64,000 nt of DNA, taken from G965203045 sp965203045 (GTDB lineage Bacteria; Pseudomonadota; Gammaproteobacteria; PS1; Pseudothioglobaceae). The number at the start of each line of letters is the position of its first letter. Within the stretch, counting starts at the first letter, position 1. The stretch lies in NCBI GenBank assembly GCA_965203045.1, contig OZ241850.1, forward strand, positions 1,426,001 through 1,490,000, given 5' to 3'. A program made the position numbers and the translations under genes. Under the pieces are notes generated by a model. It saw nothing but the letters and a program-made list of their open reading frames with translations. It ran no database searches and was not told the DNA's origin. Below are positions 37,601-45,400 of this stretch, piece by piece.

Positions 37601-40600
37601 GCTTAGTTCAGCTTCGCTCTCAACTCTAGCTAAATAGCCACCCTCTGTGTCAAAAGTATTTAATAAATTATTATAATTATCACCGCCAATTATGACGTAT
37701 GCATGACCGCCAAATACTGAGAAATTTACTATCCTGCTATCAGCAATGCTAATTATTGGGGCTGTATTACTATCTTCGACAGTTATTATTAGCGCTTTGC
37801 TAATATCTTGGCCATTTGCTTTATCTAAGGTAATTATCAGCACAGCTCTACCTATTGTATCAGGGTTAATGCTAAAGTAAAGCCTAGCATTTGTTGGAGT
37901 GCTGGTTAACAGCGCGCTAGTTTGGATACTATTGATGGCAAATGATATAACAGGTTCTGGACTGAAAGTAAAGATATTATCGCCAATCCTAGTAATGCTA
38001 AATGTTGCTCGTTGGCTGGTTATGTCCTCATCGGCGACAATATCTGTTATATTTACAATATGACGGATGGTATTGGGAGCATTTTTGCTAAGGCTAATGT
38101 TAGTGGTTGCTAAGGTAAAAACAGGTGGAAACGCATCAACAATATCAATGCCAGCCACAGCTGAAGCTTCCAAGTAGTTGCCATCCCCAGGACTAATAGC
38201 GCTAATACTAATACTGCCAACACTAATAGGAGTTAGGATACTATTGCTAATACTAGCAGAACCAGAACCTGCGCTAATAGTATAAATAATATCTGCTGTG
38301 CTAAGCGCTCCAGTTGTAAAAGTGCTTAAATCTAAGGTTTGTGTTGGTAGTATAAAGCTAGGTAGAGCAAAGGCAAAATTAGATTGTCTAACTTGGACAA
38401 TAGTCCAAGTAATAGTTGTTGGACTAAATATGTAGTTTAGACTGGCGCTACCGCTAACACCAGTGGTAAAGGTATAAGTACCAGCATTAAGCGCCGTATT
38501 AGCGCCACTAATGCTAAGAGCAATAGCGCCGCTGTTAATATCACTCTCAACGGCATTATTTAGACTAACTGCTACGGTCCTAGTAGTATTATTAAAGGCA
38601 AAACTGTGAACATCACTAATAGTGGTTGTTATCTCTCGGGCAATAACAATTAGGGTAACACTCGCTTCGCCCTCACCACCTGCATCTCTAATAATATCAT
38701 TACTAGCGGTAATAATAGCCCTACCAGTACCAATAGTGCTAACCACACCAGTATTTGGATCAATGTTGGCAACCGCAGCATCACTAGATGCCCACGTAGC
38801 ACCGGCAATATTGGCACTAAAGCTAATATTATCACCATAAGTAGCAGTTATATCTCCTTCCACAATATTAAGGGATTCTAAGTTAATACTAATAGCAAAG
38901 CTAATAGTATCAGTACCGCCCGCATTGCTTGCGCTAAGTGTGTAAGTTGTGCTTTGTTGGGCCACAGATGGCGCGCCGCTTATAACAATATTGCCGTTCA
39001 CTATATTAGCAGCTAAGCCAGCAGCTAAGGCAGGGGTTATGCTAAAAATCTTTGGCGCTACTTCGCCATTGTTAACAATAGTTAGTGATACGGGTTCGCC
39101 AACTGATAATATCTGAGCAGTAGGGGTAACTAGCCTAATCCTAAGGTATTCTAAGTCAATACTAATAGCAAAGCTAATAGTATCAGTACCGCTCGCATTG
39201 CCTGCGCTAAGCGTGTAGGTTGTGCTTTGTTGGGCTACAGATGGCGTGCCGCTTATAACAATATTGTTGCTAACTATATTAGCAACTAAGCCAGCAGCTA
39301 AAGTAGGGGTTATACTAAAATTCTCTATCGGTACTTCGATATTGTTAACAATAGTTAGCAATACTGGGCTACCAACTGATAATACCTGAGCAGTAGGGGT
39401 AACTAGGACAGGCATGGGGCTAAATACATTAATCATTATCATTGCTGAGGCTTCATTGTCGCTATCTTTATTAAGGTAAATAGTTAAAGTATTTGTGCCC
39501 AAGAAGTTAGTCGCTGGTTGATAGCTAATAGTAGTAGTGCCCACCGGGCTATTGGGGTTTTGATTAGTAATAGCAAAACTACCGCCAGCGCCGCTATCTG
39601 TTGCCGACCAAGCAATATTATCACCATCTAAGTCAAAACCTAATAGATTAGCAATAGTAGTTGGTGATGTAGAACCAAAAAGAATATTAATTGTCTCTAA
39701 ATTAGTGATAGCAGGAAACCCATTGGGAAACTCAAAAACAGCGCCTATAGTCAATGCGCAACTTCTATCATGCCCCCTTGCAGTTAGGCAATGTTGTGCT
39801 CCAAAGCTATTATTCGGTTCTTCATCTGTAAAAATATTAAAAAATCCCGGATAAACCACAAAGCCGCCAGCCCCAGGGTTTGTGTTTGTGTCTACGCCAA
39901 ATTGAGTGTTGTCATTAGTATAGACCCAATCTCCTTCGCGGTCTATATCGTTAGCGCCTAGGTAAAAGAAGTTAGTATCACCGGGAAACAATTCTCTTAC
40001 ATACATTAGTTCAGCAGCGCTCTCTACTCTAGCTAAATAACCACCCTCTGTATTAAAGGTATTTAATAAGTTATTATAACTATTACCAAGACCATTACCA
40101 ATAATGCCGTATAAATGCCCGCCAAATACTGAAATATTATCTAAGTTGTTATTACTAATGCTAATTATTGAAGCTATGTTGCTATCTTTAACAGTTACTA
40201 TTAGCGCTTTGCTGCCATCCTGCCCATTTGCTTTATCTAAGTCAATTACCAGCATAGCGCTACCTGTTGCATCAGGGGTGATACTAAAGTAAAGCGCAGC
40301 ATTTGTTGGAGTGCTGGTCAACAGCGCGCTAGTTTGAATACTATTGGTGGCAAATGATATAACAGGTTCTGGACTGGAAGTAAAGATATCATCACCAGTC
40401 CTAGTAATGCTAAATGTTGCTTGTTGGCTGGTTATACCCTCATCAGCAACAATAGCTGTTATATTTACTACATGACGGATGGTATTGGGAGCATTTTTGC
40501 TAAGGGTAATGCTAGTGGTTGCTAAGGTAAAAACAGGTGTAAGTGTATCAAAAATACTAATATCAGCTATAACTGAAGCTTCCAAGTAGTTACCATCCCC

Positions 40601-42232
40601 AGGGCTAATAGCGCTAATACTAATATTGCCAACACTAATAGGAGTTAGGATACCATTGCTAATACTAGCAGAACCAGAACTTGCGATAATAGTATAAATG
40701 ATATCTGCTGTGCTAAGCGCTCCAGTTGTAAAAGTGCTTAAATCTAACGTTGCTGGTGGTAGTATGAAGCTAGGTGGAGTAAAGGCAAAACTAGATTGCT
40801 CAGCTTGGTTGATAGTCCAATTAATAGTTTGTGGACTAAATATGTAGTTTGGGCTGGCGCTACCGCTAATAGCAACACTAAATTGATAATCACCAACATT
40901 TATTGCAGTTTGGTCACCACTTATGACTAGGGCAATAGCGCCATTATCAATATCAATCTCAACAGCATTAATTAGCCTAACCGCTATAGTTTGACTAGTG
41001 TTATTAAACATAATACCAGTGGTTGGGCTAACATTGAGGCTAAGCTGTCTGGGATTTACTAATAGAGTAATACTAGCTTGTTCACTACCTATACTAGCAG
41101 TGATAGTAGTAGTGCCAATGCCTCTGATTGTTACAACACCACTATTTTCAACAATGGTAGCAACATTGGGGGTACTAGATGTCCAAGTAGTACCACCTGT
41201 ACTCGGTCCACCTTGAGTATCAAGGTCAAAGGTAGCAGCGCCATAAGCGACAACTCTATCACCGCCGATGATAAATAGATTTTGCGTTAGTATAGAAGTA
41301 ACAGTGGTCGTAGCAGATATAGCGCCAACCTCAATAGTAACAATACTTGTTCTTTGACGCCTTTCAGATACTCTAACAGTTCCTGTTCCGCCTAAAGCCT
41401 TGCCATTTAGAGCTTGAAAACCTCCTCCTCCTCCTGGTTCTGCAAACTTGATATCCATCTCAGTTAATACTAAATTATTATTTGCATCATATAGAGTGAC
41501 AATAATTGTAACGCCAGTTATATCTTCACCATTTACCAAAAAAGTGGGGTTTTGTGGCTCTAATCCAATTCTAGCAAGCGCGCCGTGGAAAACATTAAAT
41601 GCAGCGCTACTGCCACTAACACCACTAACATCTATACCATTTATGCTAATAATACTAATAGTTTCACTGCCAGCAGCACTAGGGGTGTAGGTAATCTCAT
41701 TGCCATTAGTTGAAACAGCAGCGCCTGCTAAGACTACAGTTGCCACTAATTCAGCAATATCAATTGCCCCGCTGGCATCGCTAGCGTTTACAGTAATAGT
41801 TATAGGATTATCAGCATTGGTATCGCTTAAAGTTAAATTAATAGTGTTTGGGACTCTAACCGATTCGGGTTTGGTAGTAACACTAAATATTGCCCTTGTG
41901 GCACTAGCCCCAGAACCTACGGTTAAAGTGGCAACAGTTAGAGTGTTAAACTCGCTACTAGATAAAACTAGCACAGCAACAGTAGCGCCTGAGGTAATTG
42001 CCCCTTCAGCTGCGGTTGGGACGCTGTTACCTATGGTATAAGACCCACCTTCAATACGAATGCTAGCAGTGCTGTCAAAACCAGTAATGGTTGCTATATT
42101 AGAAGTAATTAATGTATTTGGAGTTGCACCTGTTAGCGCGCCAAAGCTAAAAGGGTCTGTGTTTGCTGTGATTGGTAATGAACTCAGTAAAAATAGGGCA
42201 GTGGCAGTTACTCTTGATAATACAGTTCGCAT
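28646..42232 (-). CDS. giant exported multidomain protein C: four C-type lectin-like domains, Ig-like repeats, dockerin-like end (4528 aa)
   Basis: This is the largest gene of the window. The signal peptide MRTVLSRVTATALFLLSSLP precedes the shared DPFSF domain and one Ig-like region nearly identical to B. The middle is built from units of roughly 700-800 residues. Each holds an MBG-like module, a BIG2-like module, a domain with SPEPVISFATNSIQTSALL, a C-type lectin-like domain, a cadherin-like domain (ANLLGFDLDGD) and a He_PIG-type domain. The lectin-like domains fall near residues 701-840, 1502-1639, 2197-2344 and 2916-3059. Their sugar motifs read EPN, EPN, QPN and EPD. After residue 3100 the protein follows B closely, apart from an extra 84-residue module, and ends in dockerin-like loops near 4414-4501. 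It is probably a multivalent, calcium-dependent surface lectin; the ligand is unknown. It has its own promoter. Confidence 0.9.
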   Translation of the reverse strand: MRTVLSRVTATALFLLSSLPITANTDPFSFGALTGATPNTLITSNIATITGFDSTASIRIEGGSYTIGNSVPTAAEGAITSGATVAVLVLSSSEFNTLTVATLTVGSGASATRAIFSVTTKPESVRVPNTINLTLSDTNADNPITITVNASDASGAIDIAELVATVVLAGAAVSTNGNEITYTPSAAGSETISIISINGIDVSGVSGSSAAFNVFHGALARIGLEPQNPTFLVNGEDITGVTIIVTLYDANNNLVLTEMDIKFAEPGGGGGFQALNGKALGGTGTVRVSERRQRTSIVTIEVGAISATTTVTSILTQNLFIIGGDRVVAYGAATFDLDTQGGPSTGGTTWTSSTPNVATIVENSGVVTIRGIGTTTITASIGSEQASITLLVNPRQLSLNVSPTTGIMFNNTSQTIAVRLINAVEIDIDNGAIALVISGDQTAINVGDYQFSVAISGSASPNYIFSPQTINWTINQAEQSSFAFTPPSFILPPATLDLSTFTTGALSTADIIYTIIASSGSASISNGILTPISVGNISISAISPGDGNYLEASVIADISIFDTLTPVFTLATTSITLSKNAPNTIRHVVNITAIVADEGITSQQATFSITRTGDDIFTSSPEPVISFATNSIQTSALLTSTPTNAALYFSITPDATGSAMLVIDLDKANGQDGSKALIVTVKDSNIASIISISNNNLDNISVFGGHLYGIIGNGLGNSYNNLLNTFNTEGGYLARVESAAELMYVRELFPGDTNFFYLGANDIDREGDWVYTNDNTQFGVDTNTNPGAGGFVVYPGFFNIFTDEEPNNSFGAQHCLTARGHDRSCALTIGAVFEFPNGFPAITNLETINILFGSTSPTTIANLLGFDLDGDNIAWSATDSGAGGSFAITNQNPNSPVGTTTISYQPATNFLGTNTLTIYLNKDSDNEASAMIMINVFSPMPVLVTPTAQVLSVGSPVLLTIVNNIEVPIENFSITPTLAAGLVANIVSNNIVISGTPSVAQQSTTYTLSAGNASGTDTISFAISIDLEYLRIRLVTPTAQILSVGEPVSLTIVNNGEVAPKIFSITPALAAGLAANIVNGNIVISGAPSVAQQSTTYTLSASNAGGTDTISFAISINLESLNIVEGDITATYGDNISFSANIAGATWASSDAAVANIDPNTGVVSTIGTGRAIITASNDIIRDAGGEGEASVTLIVIAREITTTISDVHSFAFNNTTRTVAVSLNNAVESDINSGAIALSISGANTALNAGTYTFTTGVSGSASLNYIFSPTTITWTIVQVRQSNFAFALPSFILPTQTLDLSTFTTGALSTADIIYTISAGSGSASISNSILTPISVGSISISAISPGDGNYLEASAVAGIDIVDAFPPVFTLATTNISLSKNAPNTIRHIVNITDIVADEDITSQRATFSITRIGDNIFTFSPEPVISFAINSIQTSALLTSTPTNARLYFSINPDTIGRAVLIITLDKANGQDISKALIITVEDSNTAPIISIADSRIVNFSVFGGHAYVIIGGDNYNNLLNTFDTEGGYLARVESEAELSHIRRLSFGNFYIGANDIASEGDWVYINNGVQFGVDTNPGAGGFVVYPGFFNIFEFGLNNEPNNTGGDQDCLSSNSGDIFCSSRLEGIFEFPNGFPAASNLGRVNVDFNATSPTIIANLLGFDLDGDETVWSATDSGAGGSFVITPSATTTISYQPAPNFHGDADLSINLNEVGRTDGASVVVMINVANPTPALVAPSPQVLLVGGPMALTIANNGGVPAAFDITPALPASLSINVVGNSIVITGIPIMTQQSTTYTLSASNAAGADTISFVISINLEPLSILEGDITTTYGDNPSFSANIGGSNWTSSDAAVASIDPNTGVVSTTGVGRTTITASNDIIRNAGGEGEASVTLIVTAREITTTIGDISFVFNNTTRTVAVSLNNVVESDINSGAISLSISGANAALNAGTYTFITGISGSASPNYIFSPTTITWTINQAEQSSFAFNPPNFILSTSTLDLSAFITGASSTADIIYTISLSSGSASINNSILTAISVGSISISAISPEDVNYLEASITADINIVDTLPFTLATHSIILSKNSPNTIRHIVAITDIITDDGTANQQATFSIARVGDIFTENPQPVISFATDSIQTSTSLTATPTSAGLYFSIAADATGSAEMVITLDRADGQDSSQTLVVTVKDSNQVPVISAANNLEDISVFGGHLYGVISSGSYNALLNDFDAEGGYLVRVESAAELEHIIELFPGANDRFYLGANDIASEGDWVYTNDGTQFGVDTDTGAGGFVVYPGFLNIFEFGASTQPNNSAGGAGQDCLSPTGGDIICGGGGFSDGTVFEFPSGLPATTNLGTTNIPFGATSAVSIANLLGFDLDGDNIVWSATDSGAGGSFVIAGLNPADSVNVINIAYQPAPDFYGNITLTISLNEVGRTDGASAVAMINVPNPVPDLVTPTAQVLSFGRPVSLTIINNGEAPSAFSITPELPASLSINLVGGNFVINGIPIIAQQDITYMLSASNAAGTGTISFVISINVAPLMIVEGDITATYGDNISFTTSIPGSTWTSSDPAVASIDPNTGVVSTIGVGSATIIANNDIIRGAGGEGEASITLIVTAREITATIGDISFVFNNTTRTVAVSLNNAVESDINSGAISLSISGANAALNTGTYTFTTGVSGSASPNYIFIPTTITWTINQAEQSSFAFNPPNFIPSTSTLDLNAFIAGAFSTADIIYTISSGSGSASISNSILTAISVGNISISAISPEDTNYLEASITADINIVDTLAFTLATHSIILSKNSPNTIRHIVAITDIVADNGIASQQATFSITRAGDNIFAFAPMPVISFATNNIQTSMLLTNVTATARLYFSIAADTIGSAALVIGLDKANGQDSSQTLMVTVQDSNTAPVISNPGSRRDLLADFSVFGGHLYLTSEPGTYQDLLDDFDAEGGYLVRVETALEIGNTRIFLNGSDNFYMGVNDIANEGDWVYTNDDTQFGKDTNAGDGGFVVYPGFLNIFQSAPISVGVNVEPDNSGGNQDCLNSVGSDIDCNSLLGGIFEFPNGFPATTNLGRVNIPFGATSSTIIANLLGFDLDGDETVWSATDSGAGGNIDIIGITSSIVDISYQPAPDFLGNITLTINLNEVGRSDRASALLMIRVFSPFPRLVTPTAQVLSAGEPVLLTIINNGEAPATFNITPTLPVSLSINEVGGDIVISGTPIIAQQITTYTLSTSNAVGTNTISFVISVNIDPLSIVGGDITANYGDDAISITSQGGDPIQPITWTSSIPTIATIDENSGVVTIINIGTTTITASRGSSQASISLLVNPRQLGLSVGPTDTLVFNNTNQTIAVSLTNAVESDINSGAISLTISGDQTAINAGNYQFSVSISGSASPNYIFAPTTISWVVAAARQSELDITSNATRLMVGQTTTATATNDQPQGTLTITSSEAGIATINGSTITATNVGITTITISKQVANYNNISASYQLVVIQNTTTAIDAGDDRIATYIPNGILSPQIPTNAQDRVISYAVDPIASDVVTIDSNSGAITIINVGTVSIIASAATTTNYAASTDSYLLTINQATQGTFTITASDTLTFGTTSAIVIVDPGSGDGTITYESSDIAIATITNDGIITATGVGEAIITVTRDGGRNYLNTSATHSLIVERADQADFVISGSSTLVNAQTSFATATGGSGTGAIVFSSSNPDIATISQGGIINAQSPGTTTISATKSGGDNYHDISDNYLLTITNTTPTVTNLIPNQIASLGNLFTFPIPANTFNDANGDTLTISVSALPPSLTFDGINSITGIPATLGISTITITADDGNGAMVSTSFSLTVSGDFIIVGSNLRNVVYGAASQNIIAQGGASPTGAITFSSSTPSIANFGDANIGVLAILGAGTAIITATRDGTGEQASVSFIVSPRTITPTFASPQTFIYNTNIRTVFATITSGIIATDDVSLSISGAATATDVGNYNIDLTLTGAASRNYRLSTTTLSWSIIKANQSQFSLGADTTITFGEGLSRPATGVSATVASSYGSSDPDVATVDTNGDITTTGVGSAIISTTNTGDNNYNSAADSYTLNVAPLTLTIAIGSTTTIYTGAAIIVTTTITNLVSGHEQVSLTISGDQTAINAGDYSFDISAIEGSDSPNYILIPITISWTIAPAQQSELDITGNATRLMVGQTTTATATNDQPQGTLTIISSEAGIATINGSTITATNVGITTITITKQVANHNNISARYQLVVIQNTTAAIDAGDNRTATYVPSGTLSAQTPTNTRGRVISYAADPIASDVATININTGAITITNAGTVNIIVSAAATTNYAASTDSYLLTINQANQGTFTITTSATLIFGATSAIVVVDPGSGEGTISYAASPSGIITIDVNGIISAIGVGEATITATKAGGRNYNDISTSASLEVVTDFNLDIDGDSNRLTTTDGILIIRFLTGSTDTIDTTDATTTDAQRDSQQILKFLQRGYDSLDIDGNGAIEANSDGMLIMRYLADQENLNVGDLIGDSPTRSGAGAISNYLESIYQ
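28730..28990 (-). other. dockerin-like calcium-loop pair, protein C C-terminus
   Basis: The loops DIDGDSNRLTTTD with GILIIRFL and DIDGNGAIEANSD with GMLIMRYL are followed by ADQENLN. The first loop has Ser at position 6 where the family normally has Gly. Confidence 0.7.
31042..31293 (-). repeat. 84-residue Ig-like module present in C and missing from B
   Basis: The 252-base block codes for the ERADQADFVISGSSTL module and is bounded on both sides by the same heptamer gatagtt (31042 and 31294). In gene B the flanks join directly at a single gatagtt at 23548, in frame. Confidence 0.85.
33056..33485 (-). other. C-type lectin-like domain C-4 (EPD motif)
   Basis: It contains FGGHLYL, EGGYLVRVETALEI, FYMGVNDIANEGDWVYTNDD, VEPDNSGGNQDCL and SDIDC. 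The motif at the sugar site is EPD, unlike EPN in C-1 and C-2. Confidence 0.78.
34164..36296 (-). repeat. lectin supermodule unit, 711 residues (protein C)
   Basis: Landmark atagtcc (in TWTINQAEQSSF) occurs at 34164, 36297, 38400 and 40812 in the four units. The spacings of 2133, 2103 and 2412 bases are all multiples of three. Confidence 0.75.
35200..35640 (-). other. C-type lectin-like domain C-3 (QPN motif)
   Basis: It contains FGGHLYGV, EGGYLVRVESAAEL, FYLGANDIASEGDWVYTNDG, STQPNNSAGGAGQDCL and GDIIC. QPN replaces EPN at the sugar site. Confidence 0.78.
36297..38399 (-). repeat. lectin supermodule unit, 701 residues (protein C)
   Basis: The module order is the same as in the neighbouring units, with lectin domain C-2 inside. 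The unit shares the phrase STADIIYTIS and the SPEPVISFA segment with the others. Confidence 0.75.
37316..37725 (-). other. C-type lectin-like domain C-2 (EPN motif)
   Basis: It contains FGGHAYVI, EGGYLARVESEAEL, FYIGANDIASEGDWVYINNG, NEPNNTGGDQDCL and GDIFC. Confidence 0.78.
38400..40811 (-). repeat. lectin supermodule unit, 804 residues (protein C)
   Basis: This longest unit contains lectin domain C-1. Its extra length comes from a duplicated He_PIG-type domain: VTPTAQVLSVGSP and VTPTAQILSVGEP stand one after the other. Confidence 0.75.
39713..40130 (-). other. C-type lectin-like domain C-1 (EPN motif)
   Basis: It contains FGGHLYGI, EGGYLARVESAAEL, FYLGANDIDREGDWVYTNDN, EEPNNSFGAQHCL and HDRSC. 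It is the most N-terminal lectin domain of protein C. Confidence 0.78.
41521..41857 (-). repeat. 337-base tract identical to 27661-27997 (gene C copy)
   Basis: This is the gene C partner of the identical tract in gene B. It codes for the Ig-like region with HGALARIGLEPQNPTFLVNG. Confidence 0.9.
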
Positions 42233-42359
42233 AATTTTTTGTTATATCATAAGGTTCCAGTACATACAGCTACAAGACAGCCTAAAAGCGCTATCTTCCT
42301 AACTTATGCTATCGTATCTAGTAGCGCTAATCACAGCTGTTTCTAGGTTCATAGCACCT

Positions 42360-42387
42360 ATGATACCAGAGAATTTATCAATGTCAA
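42360..42387 (-). promoter_or_regulatory. sigma70-type promoter of giant gene C
   Basis: TTGACA, a 16-base spacer ending TGG, and TATCAT stand about 127 bases before ATG 42232. This is the third copy of the conserved promoter. Confidence 0.75.
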
Positions 42388-42460
42388 GCAAATATTATCT
42401 ATTATAAAATAAAGCTAAAAGCAAAGGTCTTGGGGTAGCTGCCACAGTCATGATTACTGA

Positions 42461-45400
42461 TTAATATATATCTTCAAGATACTCTCTAATTTCCTCAGCA
42501 TTTCTTGTCGGGTTATCTCCAACTAAATCATCAACATAAAGATTTTCTTGGTCTGCTAGGTAGCGCATAATTAACATACCATCGCTGTTTGCTTCTGTTT
42601 CTCTATTGCCATCAATATCTAAAATATTACCATTATAAGCAGCTGCTAAAGTATTTTTAATAGTCTGTTCATCTATTGCAATTGTTGTAGTTGCCCCAGT
42701 GGTAGTGAATATTCTAGGGTCAGGGTTTGTTAAATATCTAAGGATTAAAACACCATCGGTGGTAGTTAGCCTACTACCGTCACCATCAATATCTAAAGTA
42801 AAGCTGGCGACCACTTCTAGCGAAGTGCTTGCGCTAATATCATTATAGTTTCTACCACCTGCTTTGGTCGCAGCAATGGTAGCCAGTCCTAAGCCAATTG
42901 CCCTCACAATACCGTTATCAATAGTAATAATACCACTTGGGCTAGTAGCATAAGTAATAGTGCCATCACCACTGCCCGGCGCTACTGCCATAATAGCCCT
43001 AGTTGCGCTAAATGCTAGGGTAGCCCCAGCAGTGATGCTAAATGCGTTTTGGTTTGCTTTGTTAATTCGCCAAGATAGAGTATTTGTACTCAAGATATAG
43101 TTGAGGCTATCAGCGCCTGTTAGTTCTAGGCTCATATTGTAGTTTCCAACATCAGTTGCAGTTGCCCCGCTTATGCTAAGGCTAATATCATCAGCGCCTA
43201 CTATACCTCTGCTAATAGTTGCAAACACAGTTATTATGCTGGCGTTATAAGTAAAGGTTTGTGAGCTGGCAAAGGTTGGGGTTATTATTAGAGGATTAAT
43301 AATAAGGCTAATAGTTGCCTCTTCACTGCCGTCTTTGGCAGTAATAGCAGTAGTGCCAACACCTGTAATTGTTACAAAGCCGCTATTTTCATCAATAGTG
43401 GCAACATTTAAATTACTAGATGTCCAAGTGGCATTATCTGCGTTCGCTCCACCTTGGGCAACAAGGATAAAGCCAGTAGCGCCATAGATAGCTTTTCTTG
43501 GATTGTCACTATTAATAATAAGTCTATCAGTAACTTCTAAACCAAAGGTGGTGCTGACCATACCGCCATTGCCATCATTAGCGGTGATAGTTATGTCGAA
43601 ATCTCCTATTTGTGTTGGAGTCCCTAAAATAGTCTCAACACCATCAAAAGTTAAGCTAGGTGGCAAATTAGAAATACTAATAGTCAAGTCATCACCATTG
43701 GCATCACTAAATGTATTTTCTGGAATAGTAAAAATAAATAAATTTCCTAGTGAGGCAGACCTATTTGGTATAGGGTTGTCAACGGTGGGTGCAGTATTGG
43801 CAACAGTCAACATATAACTAGCAACTGCTTGGTTGTAATTATCATCACCAGTGTTAGTAGCGCTAATAATAGTAGTGCCAATGCCAACTATTGTTATCTG
43901 CCCATTTGTCCTATCTACTATTGCAACATTTGGATTAGATGAACCATAATTGGTAGTAGAAATAGTAGCAGATATTCCTGTTACCATAAGGCTTAAACTA
44001 TTGCCAAGCACTATAGTTACATCAACGCCTAAACTAAATGCGCTTTGGTCTGCTTTATCAATTTGCCAAGATAAGACATCTGCGCTTAAGCGGTAGTTAG
44101 GGCTAGAAGCGCCTACTAGCGCTAGATTGATATTGTAATTGCCAGCGTTTATTGCAGTTATTGAACCACTTGTGATTAGACTAATATCATCGCTGCTAAT
44201 TATGCCTCTGGTAATAGTCACAGCCACAGTTCTTGTATTAGTATCATAAATCAAGGTGGGTGAGCTAGCAAAAGTTGGGCTAAGAGTTAGAGGATTAACA
44301 ATAAGGCTAATAGTTGCCTCATTACTACTATTTTTAGCAGTAATAATAGTAGTACCAGCATTTACAATTGCCACAGAACCGCTATTTTCATCAATAGTGG
44401 CAACAGTGGGGGTACTAGATGTCCAAGTGGCATTGTCCGCGCTCTCGCCACCTTGGGCAACAAGAGTAAAATCAGCATCACCATAACTAACAGTTCTATC
44501 ACCTTCGCTAATAGTTAGACGCTCTATAGAAGTAATAGTGGTAGTAGCAATTATATCACTAAAGCTAATAGTTAAAATACCCATTGCTTCACGCTCATTA
44601 TTTATTAACATAGACGTTCTACCGCCTGAGGACCGCATAGGATTTTTAACCCCAAATCCTCCTGTTAATTCAACATCAACTTGTGTTGGCTCTAATATTA
44701 AATTATTATTAGCATCATATAAAGTAATATCAATTATAATTTCGCTCTCATTCATGCCACCCACTATAAAAGTGGGGTTTTGTGGCTCCAGTTCAATTCT
44801 AGTAAGCGCGCCGTGGGTAACCTCAAATGTAGCGCTACTACCACTAACACTACTAACATCTATACCATTTATGCTAATAACACTAATAATTTCATTGCCA
44901 ACAGCACTAGGAGTGTAGGTAATCTCATTGCCACTAGCTGAGATAGTAGCGTTTGCTAGGACTGTAGTTGCTGCTAATTCAGTAATATCAATCGCTCCGT
45001 TAGAGTTACTAGCACTTACAGTAATGGTTATAGTATTATCAGCAATAGTAGTGGTAGCGCTTAAGGTTAAAGTAATAGAGTCGGGAGTTATGGCTGGGTC
45101 AGACCTAGTGGTAACACTAAATATTGCCCTTGTTGCGCTATCACCAGAGCCCACAGTTAAGGTGGCAACAGTTTGAGTGTTAAAATCACCACTAGATAGA
45201 ACTTGGACAGCAACAATCTCACCTGCGCTAATTGTGCCCAAAGCTGCGGTTGGAGAACTAGTGCCTATAATATAAGTCCCACCTTCAATGCGAATACCAA
45301 CAGCGCCACTAAAACCAGTAATAGTTGCTATATTAGAACTAATTAGCGCATTTAGCTCTACATTCACCAGCGCGCTAAAGCTAAAGGCATCTGGAGTAGT

